Source of the DNA: an uncultured Methylophaga sp.
GTDB taxonomy: Bacteria > Pseudomonadota > Gammaproteobacteria > Nitrosococcales > Methylophagaceae
Reading direction: 5' to 3'
DNA length: 64,000 nucleotides
NCBI GenBank assembly: GCA_913055695.1
Contig: CAJXKF010000001.1
Span: forward strand, 390,354 to 454,353
The notes under the pieces are model-generated. The model worked only from the letters and a program-made list of their open reading frames with translations. It made no database searches and was not told the DNA's origin. The position numbers and the translations under genes are program-made. Below are positions 18,405-26,557 of the stretch, one piece after another; the stretch's first letter is position 1; every line of letters starts with the position of its first letter.

Positions 18405-19076
18405 TCAACGCAGATCCCGAAATAAAATCGCCAGGGATAAACGATCAGGCAGATTCATTTTCTGGAATATTGCGGTGAGGTGTGCTTTGACCGTTCTTTC
18501 CGTGATATTCATCTGCCTGGCAATCATCTTGTTGGTAGCCCCATGACTGACCAGATTGGCCACCTCCATTTCCTTGGGAGACAGCGTTTCCAGGGCCTGA
18601 CGCTGCGCGTCACTTATTTTCGGTTTGTGTGTCAGTTCGTCTATCAGCCCGGAAATAACATGCCGCTCAACCCAGACCTCTCCGTTCAGAACCAACTGCA
18701 TCGCATCATGCAGTTTTTCCAGCGGCAGGTCTTCATTGAAGTAGCCTCGGGCACCCTGCTTAAGTGCGGCAATCTGAATAGTCATGGGCCGCGACGGCCC
18801 GATTATCAATACACGACTCTTGGGGCACTGTTGTGTCAGTGCCGACAGCTGGTGATTGTAATCACCTTCGAATAAAGATTGATGACAGAGGATGAGCGAT
18901 GGCGCTTCATCCTCAGCAACAGCGACGAGCATCGCATTGATGTCATCAAACTCGTTGATATCGTATGCTACCGGCAAGGCTTGTCTGATTGAATCCAGCC
19001 GGCTTTTTTCCGGTATCAGCAGAAACAGGCGGGTCTCTGTCATGGTTGTATCATTCATGGTGATGATTCCGTCCAT
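18405..19076 (-). CDS. LuxR-type (FixJ/CsgD-like) regulator with degenerate receiver domain
   Basis: A 223-residue regulator. The C-terminal half is a LuxR helix-turn-helix: LSPKEMEVANLVSHGATNKMIARQMNITERTVKAHLTAIFQKM. The N-terminal half has the length of a response-regulator receiver, but the usual acidic pair and phospho-acceptor Asp are not evident: the equivalent strand reads LILCHQSLFEGD, with His at the Asp position, and GYFNEDLP replaces the GYLLKD lysine motif. GEVWVERHV stands where CsgD/VpsT-type proteins carry their ligand motif. I start at the ATG at 19076, which shares its A with the HlyD stop (TGATG). It probably controls this secretion system or biofilm functions; that is inference. 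Confidence 0.82.
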   Translation of the reverse strand: MDGIITMNDTTMTETRLFLLIPEKSRLDSIRQALPVAYDINEFDDINAMLVAVAEDEAPSLILCHQSLFEGDYNHQLSALTQQCPKSRVLIIGPSRPMTIQIAALKQGARGYFNEDLPLEKLHDAMQLVLNGEVWVERHVISGLIDELTHKPKISDAQRQALETLSPKEMEVANLVSHGATNKMIARQMNITERTVKAHLTAIFQKMNLPDRLSLAILFRDLR

Positions 19077-20407
19077 CAACGCTCCCGGAGCGCTTCATTT
19101 TTGGCCTTCAGAATCGGTTTAAGTAAATAATCCAAGACTGTTTTCTTGCCAGTAAGAATATCCACTGTCACGGTCATACCGGGAATGATTTCCAGTGGTC
19201 CCTTGCTGCTGTCAATATAATTCTTTTCAGTGCGCAGATAAATCAGATAAAAACTTTCGTCTTCTTCATTAGTTATGGTATCGGCACTGATTCGTTCTAA
19301 TGTAGCTGGCAATCCACCGTAAATAGAAAAATCATAGGCCGTAAACTTAACCATTGCATTCTGCCCCGGACGCAGGAAAGCGATGTCTGATGGGCGGATG
19401 TGCGCCTCAACCAACAGACTGTCATCAACCGGGACGATCTCGACAATATCTTCACCCGGCTGAATAACGCCACCGACGGTATTGATCATCAGACGGTTGA
19501 TTTTGCCTTTAACCGGTGCCCTCACCTGAGTTCGACTCACGCGATCTTTGGCCGACGTAATCGTAGTCTGGGTTCTTGCCAGTTCCGCCTGTACTTCACT
19601 CAACTGGGAAGCCGCTTCTGATTGAAAGCGGACTTTAACGTCTTCGATTTTCTGTCTCACTTCAGACAAGCTTGAACGAATCCGCGGTATGGCCAGGCGG
19701 GTGGTCTCCATTTCACCACGCAGATCATTCACAGTCCGCTTCAGCCTGAGAATCTCAACTTCAGAAATGACGCCGACCGAGACCAGCGGTTCGGACATTT
19801 TCAGCTCTTCATTGCTGAGTTCATAACTGGTACGCAGCTTGTTAAGCTTGGCCTGGGTTTCCGCCAGTTCCTGCTGCCGCTGTCGTGCCTGTTGCTCCAG
19901 CACATCGATGTTGCTCTGCACTTCGCGCTGCCGGGTTTCATAGAGGCGGCTCTCCGCCGCAGCAAGTTCAGGACGCTCTTCTTGCAATTTTTCCGGCAGG
20001 GTCAGTTCCTCTCCTCTGGCTTCAGATTCAAGTCTTGCCGCTCGTGCCAGCAGCTCCCAGTATTTGAGTTTGCTCTCCATAAAGGAAGATGAGAAACGGG
20101 TATCATCAATTCTGACCAGTACATCACCTTTTTCAACAATCTCACCTTCGGAGACCAGCACCTCGGAAAGGATGCCGCCCTCCAGATTCTGAACGATCTG
20201 AATTTTGCTGGAAGGAATGACTTTACCTTCCCCCCGGGTGACTTCATCCAGTTCGGTCTGGCTGGCCCACCAGATCGCGCATACGAAAAACAGGGCTGTC
20301 AGGATTAGCAAAGAGTGACCGGTGCGGGGCGAACTTTCCATTGTCGCCGCGCTGACCTCTGACATGAATTCAATATCTTCAGGGTTGGAACGTTTAAACC
20401 AGGCCAT
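19076..20407 (-). CDS. lapC: HlyD-family membrane fusion protein of type I secretion (LapC-like)
   Basis: A 443-residue periplasmic adaptor. After a short cytoplasmic stretch, residues about 31-48 (SLLILTALFFVCAIWWA) form a single inner-membrane helix. A lipoyl-like half follows (GEGKVIPSSKIQIVQNLEGGILSEVLVSEGEIV), then a long alpha-helical coiled coil (about residues 130-290), the second lipoyl half (TQVRAPVKGKINRLMINTVGGVI) and a beta-barrel region. The ending region PGMTVTVDILTGKKTVLDYLLKPI is typical of type I secretion HlyD proteins. It lies three bases after the ABC transporter gene and bridges it to the TolC-like channel. Confidence 0.93.
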   Translation of the reverse strand: MAWFKRSNPEDIEFMSEVSAATMESSPRTGHSLLILTALFFVCAIWWASQTELDEVTRGEGKVIPSSKIQIVQNLEGGILSEVLVSEGEIVEKGDVLVRIDDTRFSSSFMESKLKYWELLARAARLESEARGEELTLPEKLQEERPELAAAESRLYETRQREVQSNIDVLEQQARQRQQELAETQAKLNKLRTSYELSNEELKMSEPLVSVGVISEVEILRLKRTVNDLRGEMETTRLAIPRIRSSLSEVRQKIEDVKVRFQSEAASQLSEVQAELARTQTTITSAKDRVSRTQVRAPVKGKINRLMINTVGGVIQPGEDIVEIVPVDDSLLVEAHIRPSDIAFLRPGQNAMVKFTAYDFSIYGGLPATLERISADTITNEEDESFYLIYLRTEKNYIDSSKGPLEIIPGMTVTVDILTGKKTVLDYLLKPILKAKNEALRER

Positions 20408-20410
20408 ACT

Positions 20411-22567
20411 TTATCCTTTAGACACCTTGATATGGCCTTTCTTCAACGCCGCCAGAATCTGGTCACGCGGGCCATCAGCCACCAGATGCCCCTGGTCCAT
20501 CACGATGATCCGGTCTACCAGGCTCAGCAGAGAAGCTTTGTGCGTGACCAGCAGCAGGGTTTTATCATCCAGCACTTCCGACAGTTTGGCTTTGAAACGC
20601 TCTTCGGTGCTGTTATCCATAGCGTTGGTGGGTTCATCCAAAACCACTACCGGCGGATCCATCAGCAGTGCCCGCGCAACAGCGACACTTTGACGTTGAC
20701 CACCGGATAACCCCTCGCCCCGCTCACCGACCGGCATATCAAACCCGGATGGGTGTCGGTTTACAAATTCGGTCACACCTGCCACATCGGCAGCTTTAAG
20801 CACGGCAGTGTCATCAGCAAAAGGCGCGACCATGGTGATGTTGTCACGGATACTGCCGAAGAACAGCACCACATCCTGAGGTGCATAACCGACATTGCGC
20901 CGCAGGTCGACTGGATCGACCTGGCGGATATCGGTGCCATCCAGCAGGATGGCACCGTCATCCGGTTCATATAAACCCAGAATCAGTTTTTCAATGGTGC
21001 TTTTGCCCGAGCCGATACGTCCGATAAAAGCGACTTTCTCGCCCGGATTGATCGTAAACGATACCTCAGACAAGGCATCCATCGGCTGGTTGGGATAACG
21101 GAAAGTGACTTTTTTGAACTCCACCCCGCCCTTGAATTCAGGACGATGCAGAAACTCGCGACCTGAGGGTCTCTCTACCGGCAGGTTCATCAGGGAGTTG
21201 AGAGACTGAAGCGCCGCTTTGGACTGATGGTAGCGGGTCAGAATCCCGGCCAGTTGCGCCATCGGTGCCAGGGCGCGTCCGGTCAGAATGGTGGCAGCTA
21301 TCAGCGCACCCATCGTAATCTCGTTTTCAGTAATCAGATAAACGCCATAGACCACGACAGCGATGGTCGCCATCTGCTGCAGGAAGGAAGTGAAATTAAC
21401 AGCGCTGGCTGAAAGCAGACGTGCTCGCTGGCTGTATTTGGTCATAAAGCCAATGGTCTGCTCCCATTTACGCTGGATGGGCGTTTCAGCACCGATACTC
21501 TTGATAGTTTCAAGACCGGTCAGCGTCTCGATCAAGGTTGAACTACGCTGACCTGAATGTCGGAACAGGTGCTGTATGGTTCGGCCCAGCGGAATCTGAA
21601 TGATCAGACTGACCAGAATTGTCAGCGGAATCACTGCCAGCGGAATGTAGGCTACCGGCCCGGCAACCATCCAGATGACGGCGATAAACAGGAAGGCAAA
21701 CGGTAAATCAATCAGCGTCGTCAAAGTCGCTGAAGTAAAGAAGTCACGGAATGACTCAAACTCTTGCATGCTGTTGGCAAAAGATCCGACTGAATTGGAA
21801 CGGGCAGCCATTTTCACTGCCATCACTTTTTCAAAAATGGTCGAAGACAGCATCACATCAGCCCGTTTCCCGGCCATGTCGATAAAGTACGCCCTCAGGG
21901 TTCGCAGCAGTAATTCGAAAACAAACACCGTGGCAACCCCAATCGCCAGCACCCACAGGGTCTCTGTAGCATGATTTGGCACCACCCTGTCATAGACATT
22001 CATAATGAATAAGGGCGATGCCAGGGCGAAGCTGTTGACCAGGATCGAAGCAATAAATACTTCGCTGTAGATTGGCCAGAACCGCATAATGGTGCCCCAG
22101 AACCAATGTGAGGCGCGCGGAATTGTTGTGTGCTCGGTGCGTTTATCAAAATGATGCACCGGCTTGATAAAAATGGCGTAGCCGGTATAGGCCGCCTCAA
22201 GCTCCTTGATACTGAGCTCGGATTCCCCTTCTCCTGTTTCCGGAAAAATCACCCTGGCCTGTTTGCCTTTCAGCTCCAGCAGGATGCATGCATTACTGCC
22301 TTCAAGGAACAGCACCGCCGGTAGCACCAGATTGGAAATTTTAGCCAACGGCCGTTTCACGATTTTGGAGGAGAGCCCTGCCCGCTCGGCAGCTCGTGAA
22401 AACAGTTTGGGGGTGAGACGGTTATCAACCAGTGGCAGTCCGGCGGTCAGCGACTCCGGACTGTGTGGTTTGTTGAGGAGTTTGGATAAAATCGTCAGAC
22501 ATCCCAGCAATGGATCATCAAAACTGCGGTGGCTGTCCTCTGCCTCCCATTGCGCTTGCTTATTCAC
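20411..22567 (-). CDS. lapB: Type I secretion ABC transporter/ATPase (LapB-like)
   Basis: A 718-residue half-transporter with three parts. Residues about 15-135 are a C39-like domain: the DPLLGCLTILSKLL region lacks an intact cysteine-protease triad pattern, so it is probably a non-cleaving substrate-docking domain as in RTX exporters. Residues about 160-440 form six membrane helices. Residues about 475-715 are the ATPase: Walker A GRIGSGKST, signature LSGGQRQ, Walker B VVVLDEPT and switch His in LVTHK. The start is GTG at 22567 with CGGAG upstream. LapB-type systems export very large adhesins; no such substrate gene is in the window. Confidence 0.93.
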   Translation of the reverse strand: MNKQAQWEAEDSHRSFDDPLLGCLTILSKLLNKPHSPESLTAGLPLVDNRLTPKLFSRAAERAGLSSKIVKRPLAKISNLVLPAVLFLEGSNACILLELKGKQARVIFPETGEGESELSIKELEAAYTGYAIFIKPVHHFDKRTEHTTIPRASHWFWGTIMRFWPIYSEVFIASILVNSFALASPLFIMNVYDRVVPNHATETLWVLAIGVATVFVFELLLRTLRAYFIDMAGKRADVMLSSTIFEKVMAVKMAARSNSVGSFANSMQEFESFRDFFTSATLTTLIDLPFAFLFIAVIWMVAGPVAYIPLAVIPLTILVSLIIQIPLGRTIQHLFRHSGQRSSTLIETLTGLETIKSIGAETPIQRKWEQTIGFMTKYSQRARLLSASAVNFTSFLQQMATIAVVVYGVYLITENEITMGALIAATILTGRALAPMAQLAGILTRYHQSKAALQSLNSLMNLPVERPSGREFLHRPEFKGGVEFKKVTFRYPNQPMDALSEVSFTINPGEKVAFIGRIGSGKSTIEKLILGLYEPDDGAILLDGTDIRQVDPVDLRRNVGYAPQDVVLFFGSIRDNITMVAPFADDTAVLKAADVAGVTEFVNRHPSGFDMPVGERGEGLSGGQRQSVAVARALLMDPPVVVLDEPTNAMDNSTEERFKAKLSEVLDDKTLLLVTHKASLLSLVDRIIVMDQGHLVADGPRDQILAALKKGHIKVSKG

Positions 22568-22704
22568 GTCGATGATTTACTCCGTTTTCATCTAATTCTT
22601 GCTGGGATCTAAATAATTTGATGAGTTTCACAGTTTTTTGTTTTACTGTAAAGCCCACTATACATTAAATTTCAGCCTTTCAATCGATAGCCGGAGCGGA
22701 CAGC

Positions 22705-23049
22705 ATGGCCTATGTAAAAAGAGATGAGCAGGGACACATCATCGCGGTGTTTGATGCACCAGAGCCTGGTGCCGAGGAATATCTTTCGATTGAATCTGAA
22801 GAACTTATCGCTTTTCTAACCCAATCTGATAATGCTGATGCCGAAGCCGCCCGCGCTGCTTTGACAGTGTCTGATCTGGCCCTGGTAAGGGTGCTGGAAG
22901 ACTTGATCAATACACTCATCGACAAGGAAGTCATCCTGTTCACCGATCTGCCGCCAGCGGCGCGTGAAAAACTGGCTAACCGGGAAAAAATCCGTGGCCA
23001 GTTGAGTGATCTTGATAATCTTCTGGGCGATGATCAGGGCATACTCTGA
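22705..23049 (+). CDS. Conserved protein of the so-called tryptophan synthase beta-like family, function unknown
   Basis: A 114-residue soluble protein starting MAYVKRDEQGHIIAVFDAP, with LVRVLEDLINTLIDKEVILFTDLPPAAREKL in the middle. This matches a small gammaproteobacterial family often labelled tryptophan synthase subunit beta-like. No PLP lysine or TrpB fold is present, so the label says nothing about function. A CGGAG-type ribosome binding site precedes the ATG. It is divergent from lapB and convergent with der, with a hairpin at its stop codon. Confidence 0.8.
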   Translation: MAYVKRDEQGHIIAVFDAPEPGAEEYLSIESEELIAFLTQSDNADAEAARAALTVSDLALVRVLEDLINTLIDKEVILFTDLPPAAREKLANREKIRGQLSDLDNLLGDDQGIL

Positions 23050-23059
23050 TATGCCCTGA
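23034..23059. terminator. Hairpin between convergent genes
   Basis: TCAGGGCATA and TATGCCCTGA form a perfect 10-base stem around CTCTGA, which contains the stop codon of the 22705 gene. There is no T-run on either side, so termination strength is uncertain. Confidence 0.45.
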
Positions 23060-23072
23060 AAGTAGACCCGAG

Positions 23073-24488
23073 CTAGGATTTACGGCTGCGTCTCGGCGGG
23101 CGCTGTGACTTTCTCTCAGTCTGCTCGGCCGGTTTCGGCTTTCTGTCACGATAGGGGTTGTCACTGGTTTTGAATTCGATCATCACCGGTGTGCCCTGTA
23201 ACTTCAGTACTTCCCTGAAAGTATTTTCGAGGTAGCGTTTGTAGCTGTTGGGTGTCGCTTCAGTCTGATTGCCGTGGATAATAATCCGTGGTGGGTTCTT
23301 ACCGCCCAGGTGAGCATAACGGAACTTGATACGGCGACCGCGTACCAGCGGCGGTGGATGATCAGCCACGGCATCTTCCAGCACCCGCGTCAGTCGTGAG
23401 GTCGGCACCCTGGTCATTGCCGACTGGTAAGCCTGCCTGACAGACTTTAACAACAGTCCGACGCCACTGCCGTGCAGGGCGGAAATGAAATGCGTCTTGG
23501 CAAAATTTATAAACGGCAAGCGACGCTCGACATTGGCAGCGACCCATTCACGCTCGCTCTTTTCCAGCCCGTCCCATTTGTTGACTGCCAGTACCACCGC
23601 GCGGCCACTTTCCACAATCAGACCGGCAAGGTGCAGATCCTGCTCGACGATGCCTTCATGGGCATCCAGCACCAGCATGACCACATTGGCATCTTCCAGG
23701 GCCTGCAGGGTTTTCAGCACACTGAATTTTTCGAGCTTTTCAGACACTTTAGAGCGTCGTCTGACACCGGCAGTATCAATCAGGGTGTAGCTCACGCCGT
23801 CTTTTTCAAACGGAATATGAATACTGTCACGGGTAGTACCGGGTTCATCAAAAGCGACCACACGCTCTTCACCCAGAAGACGATTAATCAGCGTGGACTT
23901 GCCCACATTGGGACGACCCAGCACGGCCAGCCGAATATCATCCTTTTCATCTTCCGCTTCGGTAAGCTCTTCTTCACTGAGTTCAACTACCTCAGCTTCC
24001 GGGACAGTGGTTCTAATCTCATTGAAAACGCCGGTGATCCCCCTACCCTGTGTCGCTGAAATCACCAGCGGTTCGCCCAGACCCAGCGCATAGAATTCGG
24101 CAGCGACCAGCTCGCGCTGTTCGCCTTCGGTTTTGTTGATCAGCAGACGGATAGGCTTGCCCTGATTGCGCAGTTGCCGGGCTATATCATGATCTGCCGG
24201 CATCAGACCGGCACGACCGTCGACCACAAAAAGCACCAGATCGGCTTCATCAATCGCCAACTGGGCCTGCTTGCGCATCAACTCCGCCATATTGTCAGAC
24301 TGGTCAGTCAGACCGCCAGTATCGATCAGAATAAAGTCCAGACCTTCCTCGCGCACTGTGCCGTAAATACGATCCCGGGTGAGACCGGCAAAATCGGCAA
24401 CAAGAGCGTCACGGCTGCGCGTCAGCCGGTTAAATATGGTGGATTTGCCGACATTCGGCCGGCCTACCAGGGCGATAACGGGTTTCAA
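23073..24488 (-). CDS. der: Ribosome-assembly GTPase Der (EngA)
   Basis: Der is an essential GTPase with two tandem G domains that helps assemble the 50S subunit. Both G1 loops read GRPNVGKST (near residues 8 and 205), with DTGGL and DTAGVRR as G3 and NKTEG/NKWDG as G4. A KH-like C-terminal domain (about 385-460) ends in a basic tail KSQRPPRRSRKS. The start is most likely TTG at 24488 (MKPVIALVG), one base after the bamB stop and with AGGTG upstream; the track start at 24512 is also TTG. The order yfgM-bamB-der is conserved in proteobacteria. Confidence 0.95.
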   Translation of the reverse strand: MKPVIALVGRPNVGKSTIFNRLTRSRDALVADFAGLTRDRIYGTVREEGLDFILIDTGGLTDQSDNMAELMRKQAQLAIDEADLVLFVVDGRAGLMPADHDIARQLRNQGKPIRLLINKTEGEQRELVAAEFYALGLGEPLVISATQGRGITGVFNEIRTTVPEAEVVELSEEELTEAEDEKDDIRLAVLGRPNVGKSTLINRLLGEERVVAFDEPGTTRDSIHIPFEKDGVSYTLIDTAGVRRRSKVSEKLEKFSVLKTLQALEDANVVMLVLDAHEGIVEQDLHLAGLIVESGRAVVLAVNKWDGLEKSEREWVAANVERRLPFINFAKTHFISALHGSGVGLLLKSVRQAYQSAMTRVPTSRLTRVLEDAVADHPPPLVRGRRIKFRYAHLGGKNPPRIIIHGNQTEATPNSYKRYLENTFREVLKLQGTPVMIEFKTSDNPYRDRKPKPAEQTERKSQRPPRRSRKS

Positions 24489-24489
24489 A

Positions 24490-25659
24490 TCAGGGCACCT
24501 GTACAGCAGCAACAGTGCCGTCGGCAGCTGTTACATAAACTTTGCCATCACGGACAATAGGCTTACTGACAATCGCGCTGTCAGTGATTTGTTGTCTCGC
24601 AACAAAACGACCGTCATTGCGGGCAATCCAGTGCAGATAACCTTCAAAGTCACCGACGACGACATAGTCACCGGCAACGGCGGGACCAGTGACCTGACGG
24701 CGTACCAGCCGGGTCTGACGCCAGAGTGCATCACCGCTGCCATCCTGAATTGCCCAGACATTGCCTTCATCGTCGGTCACATAGACCGCTTCGCCCGGCA
24801 CTGCTGACAGACCGGCCTGGGATGACATTTCACGCGACCAGTAAATCTGGCCTGTGCTCAGGTCCACACCGGCTACCTTACCCTGATAGGTCACAACGTA
24901 GACGGTTTCATTGACAATGACCGGATCGGCATCAATATCCACTAAACGGTCCAGTTCAGTACGGCCGCTGGGTACCGCAATGCTTTTTTCCCAGATGACA
25001 CTGCCATCGGTAATCGACAAGGCTACCAGTTTGCCATTGTCATAACCGGCAATCACCCGGCCATCAGCAATCACCGGCGCACCGGCACCTCGCAGACTGA
25101 GTAGCGGTACAGCGCGCTGATAGGACCACAGGACTTCACCAGATTCGGCCGACAGACCACTGACACGGCCATCAGCAGTTCTTGCCACAACCACCCCCTC
25201 GGCGGCGGTCGGTGGTGCCAGTACTTCGCTGGTCAGGCGCGTGCGCCAGAGCTCATCACCATTTTCTGCTGACAGGGCAATAACATGGGCATTTTTGCTA
25301 CCGATGAGCGCCATATTCATGCCACCACCCGCACCGGTGACTACCGGCATATCCAGTTCTGTTTCCCACAGGCGTCGACCGGTTTCAGCATTGAATGCAT
25401 GAACTTCACCCTGGTAATCGACGGCGAAGATCTTGCCATCCTGCCACCAGGCAGCCAGCTCGTTACCGGTTTCATCAGCACCGTCCCCAGCCTGACTTTC
25501 CCATACCACATCCGGCTCAAATTCCGGTGTGAATTCAGTCAGTTCACTGGGCGGCGCTTCGTAGACTTCTTCGACGAAAAGATATTCGACAGCACTGCAG
25601 CCTGTCATCAGCAACGACAGTGGCAGCAACAAAACAGGGAAGAAATGTTTAACCTTCAT
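24490..25659 (-). CDS. bamB: Outer-membrane assembly lipoprotein BamB
   Basis: BamB is an eight-bladed beta-propeller lipoprotein of the BAM complex that inserts outer-membrane proteins. MKVKHFFPVLLLPLSLLMTGCSA is a lipoprotein signal with Cys at about residue 22. PQQ-like blades are seen repeatedly as A-E-x-G-x-x-x-W (AETGRRLWETEL, AENGDELWRTRL, AESGEVLWSYQR, STGQIYWSREM). Starting at 25659 gives 389 residues, a normal length. The start codon is inside the last codons of yfgM, an 11-base overlap that implies translational coupling. Confidence 0.93.
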   Translation of the reverse strand: MKVKHFFPVLLLPLSLLMTGCSAVEYLFVEEVYEAPPSELTEFTPEFEPDVVWESQAGDGADETGNELAAWWQDGKIFAVDYQGEVHAFNAETGRRLWETELDMPVVTGAGGGMNMALIGSKNAHVIALSAENGDELWRTRLTSEVLAPPTAAEGVVVARTADGRVSGLSAESGEVLWSYQRAVPLLSLRGAGAPVIADGRVIAGYDNGKLVALSITDGSVIWEKSIAVPSGRTELDRLVDIDADPVIVNETVYVVTYQGKVAGVDLSTGQIYWSREMSSQAGLSAVPGEAVYVTDDEGNVWAIQDGSGDALWRQTRLVRRQVTGPAVAGDYVVVGDFEGYLHWIARNDGRFVARQQITDSAIVSKPIVRDGKVYVTAADGTVAAVQVP

Positions 25660-26290
25660 CAGCTTTCGCCACATCATCAAGTTTGATTTCTATCAGAGAT
25701 TGTCTTGGCTGACCCGGTGCCAGTTGAACCAGGGCCTGTTGATAGGCAGTCTGAGCTGCTGCTGGATCTCCCTGAGCCAGCTTGATGTCCCCTTTCAGCT
25801 CTGCAAACAGTGAGCCGAAAGCTTGTGAGTCGGCTTCAGCAATGAGGCTCAGGGCTTGATCAAACTGTAGCTGACTGAAATAGACCCGCGCCAGACGCAG
25901 GCTCGCCAGTTCACGGTGGCTTTGCAATTCGGCATTATCTTTAACCCAGCTCAGATATTCTGCCGCGGCATCCGGCTCATCCTGATTGAGTTTACTTTGC
26001 GCCATTTCCAGTGCTGCGAAAACCGCATAGGCTGAAGCGGGATAGTCCTGCATCAGCGTGTTCACCATGGTTTCGGCATCAGCCACTTCGTCCTGTGACA
26101 GCTGGATTGAAGTCTGCTGATAAATGACGGCAGCCTGCTGCGTCTGCACCTGCTGATAATTGGTCCAATAGCGGAAGCCAAAAATCGCAGCCAGACCGAG
26201 TATGACACCGGCAATGACTGAGCGACCGTTATCACGCCACCACTGTTTTATCGCTTCTGCTTTTTCTTCATCAGATGCATAGATATCCAT
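25649..26290 (-). CDS. yfgM: YfgM-like TPR protein associated with the Sec translocon
   Basis: A 213-residue inner-membrane protein. The cytoplasmic N-terminus (MDIYASDEEKAEAIKQWWRDNG) is typical for YfgM, followed by one membrane helix at about 24-44 and a periplasmic TPR domain. In E. coli YfgM contacts SecYEG and the chaperone PpiD. bamB and der follow, as in most gammaproteobacteria. hisS, which often precedes yfgM, is not here; the divergent amtB promoter region lies upstream instead. Confidence 0.9.
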   Translation of the reverse strand: MDIYASDEEKAEAIKQWWRDNGRSVIAGVILGLAAIFGFRYWTNYQQVQTQQAAVIYQQTSIQLSQDEVADAETMVNTLMQDYPASAYAVFAALEMAQSKLNQDEPDAAAEYLSWVKDNAELQSHRELASLRLARVYFSQLQFDQALSLIAEADSQAFGSLFAELKGDIKLAQGDPAAAQTAYQQALVQLAPGQPRQSLIEIKLDDVAKADEG

Positions 26291-26391
26291 GCTTTCTCCT
26301 TGCGCTGTCTATTCGCAGACCAGTTTATTCAAAACCTGAGATTATACGTTTTTCTTGACAGCTTGTGGATCTTGTCTGCTTTCAATTATCT

Positions 26392-26440
26392 GCGCACCTG
26401 GATGGTGCGGGAAATCAGTCAGATGCACCATTTAATAGCA
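26392..26440. promoter_or_regulatory. Two NtrC-like enhancer sites upstream of amtB
   Basis: Site 1 (26393-26409) contains the perfect dyad GCACC-tggat-GGTGC. Site 2 (26424-26440), TGCACCATTTAATAGCA, matches 13 of 17 positions of the enteric NtrC consensus TGCACCAWWWTGGTGCA. Their centres are about 31 bases apart, three helical turns, and lie roughly 128 and 97 bases upstream of the inferred start of transcription. That arrangement resembles the paired enhancer sites of E. coli glnA. Site 2 is weaker in its right half. Confidence 0.72.
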
Positions 26441-26502
26441 GCTATCGCACAAGTTTTGACCAAATATTACGTATCCTATTGATTTTTAAGCTTTGTCTAT
26501 TT

Positions 26503-26518
26503 TGGTGCAACTCTTGCT
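26503..26518 (+). promoter_or_regulatory. Sigma-54 promoter of amtB
   Basis: TGGTGCAACTCTTGCT carries GG and GC separated by exactly 10 bases, the invariant sigma-54 (-24/-12) spacing, with TTGCT at -12. The predicted start of transcription is near 26529, about 30 bases before the amtB GTG. A second TATTTTGGTGC copy begins 20 bases downstream. Confidence 0.8.
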
Positions 26519-26557
26519 ATTTTGGTGCTCTACCCATAACAAAAGAAGGACAAGATT

